From Osmia lignaria lignaria (Eukaryota; Arthropoda; Insecta; Hymenoptera; Megachilidae), in the NCBI RefSeq assembly GCF_051020975.1, contig NC_135034.1, positions 8,060,001 through 8,124,000 on the forward strand: 64,000 nucleotides of DNA, in the 5' to 3' direction. Of this stretch, positions 41,201-54,240 are shown piece by piece (the first letter of the stretch is position 1; each line of letters starts with the position of its first letter). The notes below the pieces were generated by a model. The model made no database searches, was not told the DNA's origin, and saw only the letters and a list, made by a program, of their open reading frames with translations. A program made the position numbers and the translations under genes.

Positions 41201-42600
41201 GACGGGTATTTAAGGAATATTGGAATACTTTTCTAATGGAGTGACTTTTATAAAATAATTAATTCAGTAATATAATAAATACTTGAAAAGGACTAACATA
41301 TATTGTTGAAGAATAAAATTAAATTAGGCAGAATAAGAATTTCATTTACTACACTCGGCACAATCGATTCAGTGTAGTAGTAATCGTACATAATTCTGTA
41401 GACGGAAGGGATTACGCTAGTAAGTGGCACAAGGGAAGCACTGTACTTAATTGAGATTCTTATCAATCCTTCGCAAAACGTAAAATCGGATTACGAACCA
41501 AACCATCTAATTATCAATCTATTAATGAGAAAGTCAACCGTTGTTGTGCAAATAATTAATACCTCGGATGAAAGATTTCACTCTAATGAAATATTGCGAT
41601 ACAAAACTGAACAAACTGTATTTTATATAAAACGTGTGAAAGACAGATAGAAACGTCCGTATTGTATCTTAAAATGACGAGCATTGTTGTGAACACAAGT
41701 CGAAAATTGAGTTTGACACTTCACAAATGTTTCATTTTCAACGAACGCGACATCGATTCTTTCTATTCTTTTTGTAGTTAAAATTTAACAATAGAAGAGT
41801 ATCGTTCGCCTTCGATACTTTGAAAAGGGATTATACGAAAATTACTTAAAAAATAATATGCATTTTAAACTGTTAACGTTGTAGAATTCGTTTAGAAGCT
41901 TTGTAGAAGTGATTCGCCAGAAATAACGAAAGTAGTTTGAACCCAAGTTGCACTGATCATTTGGATAACAAGGAAGAATCTCATCTCGATTGCTCTACAT
42001 AAACGTACCGTTAACGATCTCCAATAAACCCGAGCCGAGCAAATTTAGTAGCTTATCGTGGTGTAGTAACCTCACCCGCTCTTCGTAAACGAACCAAGCG
42101 CAATCACATTCTTCGAATATCTACTCTCGTTCGTTCTTCGTGTTTCTCGTGCAGACTTACTTGGATTGTTCGCCATGGCAAGACTAGGGGATATACGTGA
42201 CGGTGAATACTAAAGGTTGGATGAAAAAAGAAGTTCGCGTTGAATAATCGTAGACGAAGAACGTCGGGGAAAGAAGTGGCAGTCATTGATCTCAACTAGT
42301 TAACCCGTGGAATTAAACCACTGCATTTTTCCCCTCGGTATTCTACTACTTTTCTTGTGCGGACAATAAATATTTCTTTTAAAATCCAACCTAGTTTCGG
42401 ACATTTGTCACCAGCTTTTTGTTTCTCTCTTACTCTATTGCATGTAAAGCCTTCTGGAGAGAGCGAAAGGGATGTTTTACTGCAGGGAGATCTGGGCCAT
42501 AAGGCGCAAGAAGATTTCAGATGGTTTTTCATCCTCTAAATTCCGGTGTCTCTTATCACTGAACATTTGTTTTTTAAAAATAAAACATCCGGTCACGTGA
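38215..42600. other. Non-coding stretch
   Basis: No supported gene, RNA or repeat. Confidence 0.4.
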
Positions 42601-42639
42601 TCTATCAAGTCTCGTTTCAGTAAGTGGACGTTATTGATC

Positions 42640-43220
42640 GAAAATCAGAGGAAAAATCTCCGATCGAACTTGACAGCCACCGAATCGTGAGCAATGTAAA
42701 TGTAAAGCAGGCAATTCCTCGTGGTGGACAGGTCACATGGATGGTATCTTGTCGGTGTACCAAGTGACAGAGGTGTGGGAAAAGAGGAACGGGAATGTGT
42801 GGAAATGAAAAAAGAAGTGTCGTCTTTACATCGAGGTTGATCCACCGTTAGAGGTTGTAGACCTTGCCTCTGTGTATTATTAACGCGATGCACATCGATT
42901 CTGTCTGCCTGGCTTCGTAAACTCATTTCCATTGCCGCGAGTGCGGAAACCGCGGGCGAAATGGATCGATCCGCCGCGAGGATTTTCTCGACACCTCTTT
43001 TTTGCCGGGAAAAGAAAGATGGGAAAAGCAAAGCCGAGAAGGTGATCGTCGAATGCTCTTTGAACGTGCTCGAGGCTGACTGAGTTTATTTGTTTGCCAG
43101 ACCGCTCGTCGAGGATTAACGCTATTGTTCGGCGAGAATGTGAAACGAAGAGGCGAGGAAGCAACAAGAAACGAACCGTTCCCATCTCTGTGTGCGGTGC
43201 ATATGAAAGAGCGCGAGAAA
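42640..43220. promoter_or_regulatory. GC-richer island, possible promoter or untranslated exon
   Basis: A CpG-bearing stretch with open frames on the minus strand (up to 128 codons) but no protein motif. Neighbouring sequence is AT-rich. Orientation is not determined. Confidence 0.25.
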
Positions 43221-44599
43221 ATGAGAGTCGTGCTGTGATGTTTGTAAGGGTAATGTAATAGAGGTGAGTGGTGGAAGACGATCGTAATAATAACGGTATA
43301 AAATATAGTGAAAGAAGGGAAAAAATAAATTGAGGCTTGGAATAAATTTGAGGATGTTTTTACACCGCTAATACCAAGGTAATAAAAATAAAATGTAACG
43401 TGTACAATGTCAAGAGCCGGGGAAGGGCGATAAAATAAATCGTGCGAAAGGATAAAATAGAATAAAAATAAAGGAATGCTTGTTTATTACACTTGCGGCT
43501 GACAGGATAGAGCTGGGTAATTTGTGGGTGAAGAAATGAATGGTAAACTGTGAAAAATGCGAAGAAAAATTACGAGGGTTACGATCATGATAATAAAAGA
43601 TCAAGAGAGGGCGAGCGTAAAACGAAGATTCGTAAGCGACCAGTATTTCTGATTAATCGTAAAAGAACAGGTAAGAAATAGAATTGCAGGGTTTTGTTAG
43701 TCGTTATTTAAAATGGCAATATAAAACCCAAGGTAAATGTATGAATAATTTGATCGAAAGAAAATTTGAAAAACCACGGTATAGTCAAAAGTTAATTAAT
43801 GTATCATTATACCAAAGACGCACAATCTACAAATCTCCCTAAAATATATTATTTTGAATTTAAAAAAAATAGAGAATCTGTAATATTATAATTAATTTTT
43901 ACATAATAGAAAATTCAACTTCCCTTTTTGTAAGAAAATTATCCAAGTGTTACAATTGAAACGTTAATCAAAATAATCGAGCATGACAAACGGAAATGCA
44001 TCAATCTGTTAGGAGAGTAAAACAACAGAAAAATTGTTACGGTCTTTCGTGGAAATATCATGAGTCTGTGTTGTTACCGCGGAAACAACATTGGCGCTCA
44101 TCGAAGCGTGTCGATCCGCTTCGTCACGTTAGCAGGTCCAAAAATAAAAAAGCGAAAAACCAAAAAAAAATCGTCTAGTCAGCTGACTGTCGCGATGCTC
44201 GAACACCACAGAAGAGATAAAAGTTGAAAGACGTGTTAACTACCATGAGGGTAACTTAATTTGATCAAGTAATTAGACAATGAATATGTATGTCTATTAC
44301 TACTGTGGCAACCAATATGTTAATATAACCATGTTCTCGTCACTCTATTAACCCTTTGAAGCATGGTAGACTCGAAAGTGTTCCACCTTTTTGATACCCA
44401 AATATGCAAAACAGGATAATTTGTATACCACTTCGAAAAATGAAAATTAATTTATCTACTTTGTTAAGATTTCTATGGAACATGGTCCTTTTAATTTTCT
44501 ATAATTCCTTGCTTAAATGAGCTACACACCTTCATTTTTTCCAATTAAAATATCAAATAAAAACATTTAAAAAATGATTGAACTCACTTGGAAACGATT

Positions 44600-45220
44600 C
44601 CATAACGTGGTCGAACCGCGATCACCCAGTGTAATTTGTCCAAATAATCGCGAGCATAATTCCGAATCCACCGAAGGAACTGACGTAAGTGTCTGTGGGT
44701 CTCTTTATTCACCGCGACATGACAAATTCACGCGAAGTAGGAACACGGTGAACAGTCACGACGGAAGTTCCTGCCGCGTCATACGACCGACCGTTGAATT
44801 ATTCCTATCCCCTTCGCAGAGGGTCGATTCTGTCGCGTGGACGGTGGACACGCCGATCGACAACGCTTACGTCCGAACGGATACTCGAAATCGCGCGCGA
44901 GAACGAGCGACGACGGGCGAGGGTCGTCGCCGTTTGGCCGGGAACCGACGACCACCCCGCTGTATATCTTCCCTTTGATGCCACGTGCTGAATTCAACGA
45001 GCGCCGGGGAAAGAAAGACGGAGAGAAACGAGATCGAGCTGAATGGTAAGAGAGAGAGAGAGAGAAAGATAGCAGTTGAGAGAACCACGTCGGCGCGAAA
45101 CGTCGCGACGCCTACGACGACGCGCGCAACGCACGTTCTCTTTGCGCTAGGGTGAACAGAGGGAGAGCACCCTTCGATCGTTCGATCGCGTGTGATCGAT
45201 CTCGATCATCCCTTGGGGTT
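44600..45220 (+). promoter_or_regulatory. CpG-dense island with GAGA repeat, likely transcription start region
   Basis: This is the most CpG-dense part of the left 50 kb, with many CGCG and TCGA words. A (GA)n run of about 18 bases lies at 45,051-45,066, of the kind bound by GAGA factor in insects. A possible donor ATG|gtaaga lies at about 45,048, just before the run. I read it as a plus-strand first untranslated exon, but no coding exons follow in the window. Confidence 0.35.
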
Positions 45221-48200
45221 GCAATTTTTTCTCCTAACACTTTGATATTTGCGCTGTTTAATAATCTATTTCTTTGGAAAAGATTATTGCCTAAAATTTT
45301 CAAATTTCCCAGAAGGTCCTGATCAATTCTGAGAAAATTCAGTTTGATAGCCTTTCCCTTCGTTATTATAAAAAGTGTAAAAGTGTGTAATAATAATTGT
45401 ACCTTCTTCTGTTCTTGCTCGTAATCTTGCGATTGGTCGTTCATCATCCCTCGGGGTTGTAATTTTTCTTCTTTATAGAGTCTCATGTTCCTTGCTGCGG
45501 ATTATGAGAATGCATAATGTAATGATGTGTCGTCTCATTTGTTATTTTTATTTAATGTGGTACCCATCACTGGAAAAGTGTCAAACCATGCAACGGTATC
45601 CGATTAATCCGTGCTTCTTCTGTTTGCAACTTTCTGTCTAGAACTTTTAACTCATACTGAAGATTTATTGCATTCCTCGCATTCTTAAATCCTTGTCTAT
45701 CACTTATCGTTGTGATTCCCTTCTTTTTACTAGAATTTCTTTATCGTGGACGTTTATTGGCACGTTTTACGTTACATAAATCATCAGGACTTTTATTACC
45801 TCGAAGAAGTGTCAAAGTGTGAAAGAGATTCGATTGAATTTCGAAGTTTCTGACTTCCACTTTGAATCTTTCTGATAATATATTACACTGCTTTTAACGC
45901 GATGATATTTAGGTGCAAGTTTAATTAGATATAATGAAAGATATAAAAAAAATAAAAAGACCAAAAGAGGGAGAAAGATCAAGGCTGAAAATAAATTACG
46001 AAGAAACGCGTGCATCGTTGACGTAAAATGAGGACATTGTACATCCGATTTCATTTGATCTCATATTTTATTTCCGAACAAGCTTCCTCCTACAAGGAAT
46101 CCTACATATTATTTCCCCGCCCGACCCTTGGAACTTGCTGAAAATTTATGAAATTGTTCTTTACTGCTTATTCGTGTGGAGAGGAAGTATTCCTACTGTA
46201 TTATGCATGTTCGTTCGAAAAAGGAAATTTTTGCAGCTCTGTTTTCTCGACGACTTTCCTGCAGCGGTGACCGTGCGATCGTTAATCTCATTTTTCTTTT
46301 CTTTCGATAAATCTATAGTCAAGTGCCCATCGGGAATTATCCCGAGCTCCTGATGGCCAGTTCTCCTACGGTTACAACCCTTCTATAGAACGAGGGTAAT
46401 TCGAGGCAGTAAGTTGCTAGCATAAAACAGACTGATCTATTCTCGACAATAAGTTTAAAATGCTCTGACTCTATTAAACGGTAACTCGATCGTGGCGCAA
46501 ACTTTGCCCGCGTCCCATTAACTAATTGTTTTCGCAACGTTACGGTTTCGCATCGAGCAAGTTACGGAAACGATTCGGCACTCGTTCGTCGGATGTTCCT
46601 ACAATTTGATTCTCTCTGTCTTCCGAGGATCTCCGTTGCCCTCGATCCATCCGTGTCCCACAAAAAGGGATCCCTTTTCCCCATTTACATTGCGGACGTC
46701 TCGTGCATTCGCATTTCGAATCTGATTTCACGTGTTCCATTCTGGAAATTCATGAGCAGTCTGGCACCGATGGCAAAGCGGAAGTTTCGATCGATCGGTG
46801 AAAAAAGCTGGGGGTTTAAGAATAAAAATAAACCAGCTATCGAATCGGATTTTCTTTCTGAACTGTTACGTGTAGAAATAGAAACGATGATATTTGCAAA
46901 CCAGGAAGAACGTCAAAAGAGTGTGTGTTTAAAACATCTCCGATTCTATAAATAGGGAAAAGTTTGCTAAAATAAAGGTAGAAATTTGTTAAAAATTGAT
47001 CATTGGATTTTTTCACAGCTTTCATAGATTTATCGTCTTTCGAGCAGTGATGGAACTAATATAATTAATATTTTACATATTTTAAACAATTCTTCTGTTT
47101 TCTTACACGTGCCTGAAATTTACACATTTTAGCGTGGTTCCGGTTTGCTCTAGTCTACTTATTACTATCATTAAAATTTTTAAATAGAAGAGATCTAAGA
47201 AAAAAATAAATACGGTCTTCCTTCAGACGGCTTAAAGATAAAAACACAAGGTTCGCTAACCCGCTTAAGTCGATAAAAGCTTTAAAATATTACCCAGCTT
47301 CCTTTTCAAACAAAGATCATAGAACCATAAATAGGAAATCTTTATTCATTTTTTATATTGCGTTTAAAACCGAAGTTTTAAAGTCAATATCATTTCCAGA
47401 TGTTCCAATAATCGTAACGATTCTTCTACCACGTTAGTTTACGCTGGTTAGAAAATACTTGGACGAGCAGAAAGAAAAATGTTCATCGCGATCGACTCGA
47501 GGAAAAGTTAAATCCGAGAACTTTTGTAAAATCACATGTCGAACAGCGCTTGAAATTCGAACGTGAACTGAAATGGAAGTTGTTCATAGTCTTTTGAAGA
47601 AGTTTCAATCCGATCTAGAATGTAGTAACCGCAAAAAGATAGCAGAAAACCCCAGGCAAACATGTTTACAGCATCGACATAGAAAGTACTTCTGTGTAGT
47701 GAATAAAAATGAACTCTTACAAAATCTGGCGAATACGTTCGATTATAAATCAGAAAATTTACACTTTCATCGATTATGCTTGTACTTGTGCCAAGAATAC
47801 TTCACAGAATAATTATTATTACAAGAAGCTCCTTGTTCTTTAAATTAACACTTAAAATGCAATTAGAAGAAACTAAAAAACAGAATATACCCAGCAGGTG
47901 TTATCAAAGTCACGTTAGGATAAATCAAATACTCAGCGGTTTCGGTATATTCAACAAAGCGATACAAATCTGCCAGAAAAGAAAACAGAAAATAAATTTC
48001 ATAAGAATATAAACTATGCGTAGGGCACTAGAAATAGCTGAAATTTAAATACACAACCGTTCGTATAACACGCGAATAAAAATTTCAGAAAATATCAATG
48101 CATTGGTTGAATTCCAATGAATTTATCGTTTGCAATCAGTGCATTTGCGAATGTAACGTGTCGTTTGATTAATAATTCAACGATATAGAGCAAACCGGAA

Positions 48201-48480
48201 ATTTAAATAATTAATCGCGCTAACTCACGCGAAATGAATCGTACTGTTATACTCTTGGACGATGACTGATTCGTATATTAACCCTTTACCGGGTAAAAAT
48301 GTCGAAGTGTGAAATGAAAATAAAAATTTCTGAGAGAACAATCTCTTGTTCTTGCGCGTAAAAAAAAAAGATAAGCGAATAGAACCACGTAGCCATAAAT
48401 TTTAAAGTAAAATGTACAGCTGTAGTTACCCAGACCACCCCTATGAAAATATTTACTGTATGTTAAATTTAATTTATATT
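45221..48480. other. Non-coding stretch 3' of SPRING1
   Basis: AT-rich, with no supported gene. A 120-codon frame at 46,593-46,955 has no motif or splice context. Confidence 0.4.
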
Positions 48481-49678
48481 TCAAGGTGGTCGTACGTGAG
48501 AATAATAACTGAGTGACATTGGAGTATGATAGTTGCACGATAGTAATAGCGAATTATTACTTATGTGAGATACTAGACAGAAAGGAGAGATAAGGGAAAG
48601 TAATGGCATGACAGAAAAAGATGCAATGACAACAGAGTTGTCATCATTATTATTGTCAACATTACGTCGATGTCTTTGATGAGAATAAGATGGTTGAATA
48701 GTATAACAATGCTTCGAATGTGGATCTTTGTAGGTGTTCTCGTGACGAACGCTTGCACTTGAAGTACGACAAGCAGCCAGGCAAACTTGAAAGCGGTCTA
48801 GATTTTTTAGTCGTTTCTTCACCACGTCCTGGTCTTTGTGTGCCTTGGGGTTGTCTCTAAGCAAACCTAACAACACATCCTTTCTTCCTTTTATTTGCTG
48901 TTAACAACAGTGCCCTATTAGTGTCTTTATTATTCTACAGGAAAATTAAAAAGAAGATAAGAAAACCACCTTGCCAGGATGTAGGCAGCAAGAAACACAG
49001 TACTCATAGATAGCACAGCATCCTTGAGCATTACATGTTTTACAACTGTACCTCTCACTCTTGGCTATACTGGATGTATCTTCATTCTTTACAGAATCTT
49101 TTTGATCTATGTTGCAACATCCATTTGGTAGAATATCTTGTCTAGAGCATACAATACCACGCTCATCTACTATCAGAGCTTTACCCTACCAGAATATTGA
49201 GATTTAAACACATTTCCATAATATAGCATACTGTGATCATATAGAAACTTCATATACCTGAACAGAATTACGACAAGGAATCACTGTATCAGTGCCATTC
49301 AGATTTGAAATTATATCCATATTTAGTGCATTATCATTTACTTCTTGATCAACCGCCATCTGCCATGATGATGGTTTACTGGATACTCTTAATTGCTCTG
49401 CCAATGCATCATCATCAGAGATTAAGTCATCATTATTGTCATTGATAATCATAGGGTCCATGTCATCAAGATCATTGTCCACAGGTAAAGACTTTCTCTA
49501 CAAGCAAGATATCACCTGTTATAATTAAAGCAAAGATCGATCCTAAAGCTAAAATTCATTCACAATTTACCTCATCACGGAAGAGAGAAAAAGCGCAGTA
49601 TGTAAGCGATAAAGCGAAGATCAGTCCAAGTACGAGGCGGCGTCTAATTATTCTAAACAAGCCACCGCAACTCGGCAT
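48481..49678 (-). CDS. SPRING1: SPRING1 (C12orf49-family) Golgi/ER membrane protein, SREBP pathway regulator
   Basis: Four exons: 49678-49571, 49497-49258, 49185-48970, 48897-48481. They total 981 bases, 326 aa, with all phases zero. A short basic N-terminus (FRIIRRR) leads into a membrane anchor (about 15-33). An acidic low-complexity spacer rich in Asp/Asn follows. The family core then begins at CRNSVQ|GKALIVDERGIVC, continues through NGCCN, C..C...GCCAIYEYCVSCCL, and ends with FQVCLAACRTSSASV, HENTYKDP and KHCY. These Cys blocks match human C12orf49/SPRING closely. That protein works with SCAP and site-1 protease so that SREBP can be activated. The human protein ends soon after HCY-like residues. 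Here about 75 more residues follow, partly hydrophobic. Insects keep SREBP but do not make sterols, so its role here is probably in fatty-acid and phospholipid control. Confidence 0.92.
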
Positions 49679-49699
49679 CCTTTCTACTTTTTGTAATTT

Positions 49700-50400
49700 A
49701 CCTTTAAGTTCCCATTAAATCTCTTGTTTTATATTCAGACGCATGATCGCAGTACGACTAATGGGGCAAAATTACTCCATAATGATATAAATTACATCAA
49801 AATTATATTAAAACATTGGAATAAAAAGGGAAAGGAGGAAGAAGAGGTTATGTTATTTCTGGTATAATCATATCACGAATGTTTATGAACGGCTTACCGA
49901 TCGTAGCGTGCAAGTAAATTAATTGCTACAACATGAAGGTCTTATTGATTAATCGTACGTTCAATAAAACAGACCAGAATTTTTTTTAAATATAATTTAT
50001 CAGGTAGTTGTCACTGAACGTACTAACAGTGACTACAGATGCAAAAGACTGGACATGCCTTTGTTTTCGAAGAGTTATGATTCACGGGGTCCCAGACACC
50101 CTCAGATGAAATTACTATTGTTAGGTCTGCGTGCAGAGAGCGCAGCCAGTATGATAATCGTGCCTGTTTTCCCTCTTTTACCGTACCTCAAACTGGCATT
50201 TGAAAAGACCCAATTTTCATTTCTAAATAGAATGTTATCAAATTCGAGGGAGGTGTTCAGGAGTCCCTAAAGAATGGTAGTCTGGTCCTTATATTATCCA
50301 ATTCATAAATTATTCCTAGATAGACCCATTTTTGCCGGTAATGTCACCTCGCTGCATTAACCGTGTCAGCACAAGGCTGAAAAATCATTAAAATAATTGT
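49700..50400. other. Upstream region of SPRING1
   Basis: Non-coding and presumed to contain the SPRING1 promoter. No TATA box or other element stands out. Confidence 0.4.
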
Positions 50401-50875
50401 TTAACAAATTTGACTTCAATTACTTTGGAAAATAAATCATTTTAGAAAAGCAATAAATTAATTAAAGAATTGAAAAGTATTTGTAACTGTTATTATTGTA
50501 TAACGTTCAATAACTATTTGATAAAAATCAAATTTATATTAAAACACAATAATCACTTCTTAATATTGTATAAAAATTAAATAATTCAAACAAATTTACT
50601 GGATATCCGTGTATAAAAATTATAAAAATAATAAATTTCAATAGATATAACAATAATTTAATTACCAAACAATTGTAAAATTATAAACAGTAATTACATA
50701 AATTTCAATAGAATAATCAACCAAAATTTTGCAATATACCCACGCGAAAATTAAAGAAATAAACAATTTAAATAGATATAACAATAATTTGATTAATAAA
50801 CAATTGTAAAATATAAAATAATAATTAAACAAATATTAACAAATATCAGATAGAAATAGTTAAATCTGCGGAACC
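50400..50875. repeat. Very AT-rich block with a ~131-bp imperfect duplication
   Basis: Almost only A/T. The segment AATAGATATAACAATAATTT, followed by ACAATTGTAAAAT, occurs at about 50,639 and again at about 50,771. The block ends abruptly at GC-rich sequence near 50,880. Confidence 0.6.
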
Positions 50876-50879
50876 GGTG

Positions 50880-50960
50880 AAGCGGAACGTCATGCTTGAT
50901 TGCGCGCGCCGCGCGCCGGTACAAGCGCGACCCGGAGGGAGGTCAAATCTAATTAGTCTT
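50880..50960. other. GC-rich alternating CG tract
   Basis: Contains GCGCGCGCCGCGCGC, an alternating purine-pyrimidine and near-palindromic run able to form a hairpin or Z-DNA. It marks the left edge of the repeat complex. Confidence 0.4.
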
Positions 50961-51035
50961 ATCGCGACCGCCAAAGGATACGGATCGAGCTGTCAAACAT
51001 ATACCGGTACGGGTTGACACCATGGATATTCGTGC

Positions 51036-51440
51036 ATGGATTTATCAGTGTGTTACCATAAGTGTTACTGTGTGTGCCTATCGTGTTTCCTATAGTGTTT
51101 CCCATGTGTTTTGGAATATTTATACGGATATATTAGTGCATTTTATGGTGTGGTCACCCATGTGTTTTGACATTTTTATACAATTGCATTAATGTGTCGT
51201 GTGGTGTGGTACCCCATGTACCTGCATGTGCTTTATTGTATTTTATGGTGTGGTTCTCTATGTGTTTTGGCATATTTATACGGATTTATTAGTGGGTTTT
51301 ATGGAGTGGTACCCTATGTGTTTTACTATAATTTTGCAAATATTTTACGGTGTTTTATGGTTTTAATCCTTATGTGTTTTGGGATGTATTTGCATGTGTT
51401 TTACCGTGTTTTATGGTGTAATTATTCCCATTAGATTTGC
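51036..51440 (+). repeat. TG/TTTT-rich imperfect tandem repeat
   Basis: Repeated phrases TATGTGTTTTGG, ATATTTATACGGAT and TTTTATGGTGTGG recur about five times with irregular spacing. A short frame at 51,022 has an ideal start context (gacaccATGG) but runs into the repeat. Confidence 0.6.
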
Positions 51441-52072
51441 ATGCATATTTTTGAATTATCCTATGTATTAGCATATTCACTACAACAAATTGAGAGAAAA
51501 CATATATCGTTCAAGAATCGTGATTTTTATGCTTTCAGATGAGTGCTTTGGCCAGTGGGGGTACCGTTTCTTTGACGAGCCAACAGTCAATCTAAGATGC
51601 GTGGCGAGTACAGTGGTGCAAGTCAACGATTGGTGAGTCGCATGCTTTAAAGTTCCTCCGGTTCCCATCATGTCGTAGGACGAATGGTCCGTAGCGACAC
51701 GGGAATTGGTTGTAATTTTTATTTTTTGAGCGAGCATAGTGACCCACGAATATCACTGTATCATTTTATACAATGATAATCGTGCAAATTGCTTTTTTGT
51801 GTATTTTATGCCTTAGCTCAGGATAGGGTTTTCTTGTACATATTTACATATATAGATTTCGAGTTTAAAAATGTAGAGAAGTCGGATGACCCTCCGACTT
51901 CACAATACACTTTCTTTTTTATATGTACAAGAATTTATTTCGCGATGAGCGGATTTCAATATCAAAGTAATAAGCATGAATACTATTAATTATTATAACT
52001 ACTTACTTTGATAACGAAATCGCTCTTGAAATTGAAACGTTTTTCCGATTTTACTTGTGAAATTGGCATCAG

Positions 52073-52101
52073 TTTAGTATATGGGCTGGCCCCCAAGGGG
52101 G
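52073..52101 (+). repeat. Left terminal inverted repeat
   Basis: Begins TTTAGTATATGGGCTGGC and ends in a C-tract/G-tract that is itself self-complementary (CCCCCAAGGGGG). Confidence 0.8.
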
Positions 52102-52262
52102 TTGGTATTTGCTCTTCAAGCATTGTATAAAGTTCCCCTTTCGAACTTGAAATTCATTCTATCACGTTCAATTTTTCGACCCTAAACACTCATCATTCAC
52201 ACTTCAGCCTCACGAACTCTATCACATAATCATTTATCCACCCGCATACGCTTGTGTAGTGA

Positions 52263-52455
52263 AATATTACCCCGTTAGGATTTTCAAGTTTAAGTAGTGT
52301 TGCGAAAAATTTTCAATGTGAGAATAAATATTACCCCGTTAGAATTTTCAAGTTTAAGTAGTGTTGCGAAAAATTTTCAACGCGAGAGTAAATATTATTC
52401 CGTTAGAATTTTCAAGTTTAAGTAGTGTTGCGAAAAATTTCCGGCGCGAGAGTAA
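52263..52455 (+). repeat. ~64-bp subrepeats, first block
   Basis: Three copies of a unit containing TTTTCAAGTTTAAGTAGTG and GCGAAAAATTT, spaced 64-65 bases. Its start (CCCCGTTAG) and end (GCGAGAGTAAATA) are well kept. Confidence 0.75.
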
Positions 52456-52478
52456 ATATGACTATACACTGACTAGTA

Positions 52479-52850
52479 TTCGGTGGGAATCCTTTTGGTT
52501 TTTATATGATAAAATTAGTTACAAGGATTCCGCGGCATAAGACCGTGAACACCACCTCATGGGAGATAAAACCATGCATTACTAGGCCTTTGCAGGCACA
52601 GCCATAGAGTACGGAACATTTAAGTATGTTGCATCCCATACGCTAAGCTGTCTTAAAGTCCTTTTGCCTATACTATGGGCGTCCACCACTCGAACACGTT
52701 GGATGCAACGTGTTCGATGGGTGGGTAGCGCTCTTAGCGAAGGGGTGCACCCTGCCTGGGCCTAGAGCCTTAAACAGGCGGGGTGGGTGGTATGTAGCGT
52801 CGGGCGTAAGTCCAGGGGGCCTAAGAACCTCCGTTGCCAGCTGATATTAG
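52479..52850 (+). repeat. Structured unit 1 (type A hairpin)
   Basis: From TTCGGTGGGAATCC to CTGATATTAG. An outer stem GGAATCCTT/AAGGATTCC pairs across a short AT spacer. Near 52,683-52,726 a hairpin has CTCGAACACGTTG / CAACGTGTTCGA arms, a GATG loop and an outer CCACC/GGTGG stem. A long conserved tail follows (TAGCGCTCTTAGCGAAGGGG, then GTCCAGGGGGCC). Confidence 0.65.
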
Positions 52851-53023
52851 CAGTGGACGAATGTTTGAGTCATATTTGCTCAATTTTGCTTTTCAATATT
52901 TGCTCTTCAAGCATAATTTAAAGCTCCCCTTTAGTGATGTTGCTAGATCAGGATTTTCTATTTTAATTAGTGTTGCGAAAAATTTCCAGCGCGAGAGTAA
53001 CTATGACGATGCACTTACTAGTA

Positions 53024-53384
53024 TTCGGTGGGAATCCTTTTGGTTTTTAAACTCAATGTTTTACTTAATTAATCAAATTAGTTACAAGGATTCCGCGGCA
53101 TAAGACCGTGAACACCATCTCTGGGAGATATACCCATGCATTACTAGGCCTTTCAAGGCGCAGTTTAGAATGTGGCGCACATCCATATGTTCCATTTAAT
53201 AAACTGCAGTCCTTTTGTCTATACTATGGGCGTCCGTCAATCTGACACGTTGGATGCAACGTGTTGGACGGGCGGGTAGCGCTCTTAGCGAAGGGGTGCA
53301 CCCTGTTCTAGGCGGGGTGGGTGGTATGTAGCGTCGGGCGTAAGTCCAGGGGGCCCGAAAACCTCCGTTGCCAGCTGATATTAG
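53024..53384 (+). repeat. Structured unit 2 (type B hairpin)
   Basis: Same layout as unit 1 but with type B arms near 53,232-53,276 (CTGACACGTTG / CAACGTGTTGG). Differences from type A replace pairs by G-U or by a swapped pair. An extra stem CAGTTTA/TAAACTG lies before it. Confidence 0.65.
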
Positions 53385-53589
53385 AAGTGCACCATTTTTG
53401 CGTCATAGTTGCTCTATTTTGCTTTTCAGTATTTGCTCTTCAAGCATTATAGAAAGCTCTTCGATCATACTTCAAATTCATTCTGTCACGTTCACGGTTC
53501 TCGACCCTAAACACTCATCATTCGCACTTCAGCCTCACGAACTCTATCACATAATCATTTATCTACCCGCATACCCTTGTGTAGTGAAA

Positions 53590-53850
53590 TATTACCCCGT
53601 TAGGATTTTCAAGTTAAAGTAGTGTTGCGATAAATTTTCAACGCGAGAGTAAATATTACCCCGTAAAGATTTTCAAGTTTATGTAGTGTTGCGAAAAATT
53701 TTCAATGCGAGAGTAAATGTTACCCCGTTAGAATTTTCAAGTTTAAGTAGTGTTGCGAATAATTTTCAACGCGAGGGTAAATATTACCCTGTTAGAATTT
53801 TCAAGTTTAAGTAGTGTTGCGAAAAATTTCCGGCGCGAAAGTAAATATGA
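53590..53850 (+). repeat. ~64-bp subrepeats, second block
   Basis: Four copies of the same unit as at 52,263-52,455, upstream of structured unit 3. The position relative to the unit is the same, which shows that the block and the unit were duplicated together. Confidence 0.75.
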
Positions 53851-53867
53851 CTATACACTGACTAGTA

Positions 53868-54240
53868 TTCGGTGGGAATCCTTTTGGTTTTTATATGATA
53901 AAATTAGTTACAAGGATTCCGCGGCATAAGACCGTGAACACCACCTCATGGGAGATAAAACCATGCATTACTAGGCCTTTGCAGGCACAGCCATAGAGTA
54001 CGGAACATTTAAGTATGTTGCATCCCATACGCTAAGCTGTCTTAAAGTCCTTTTGCCTATACTATGGGCGTCCACCACTCGAACACGTTGGATGCAACGT
54101 GTTCGATGGGTGGGTAGCGCTCTTAGCGAAGGGGTGCACCCTGCCTGGGCCTAGAGCCTTAAACAGGCGGGGTGGGTGGTATGTAGCGTCGGGCTTTAAG
54201 TCCAGGGGGCCTAAGAACCTCCGTTGCCAGCTAATATTAG
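53868..54240 (+). repeat. Structured unit 3 (type A hairpin)
   Basis: Nearly identical to unit 1, including the type A hairpin. The tail has CTTTAAG in place of CGTAAG, and CTAATATTAG at its end. Confidence 0.65.

Noticed and set aside
44574..44978. 134-codon plus-strand frame in the CpG island
   Set aside because: High GC suppresses stop codons; Arg/Ser/Thr-rich product without motif, better read as an untranslated exon or promoter.
51022..51192. 56-codon frame with ideal start context
   Set aside because: Runs into the TG-rich tandem repeat and has no domain; chance is likely.
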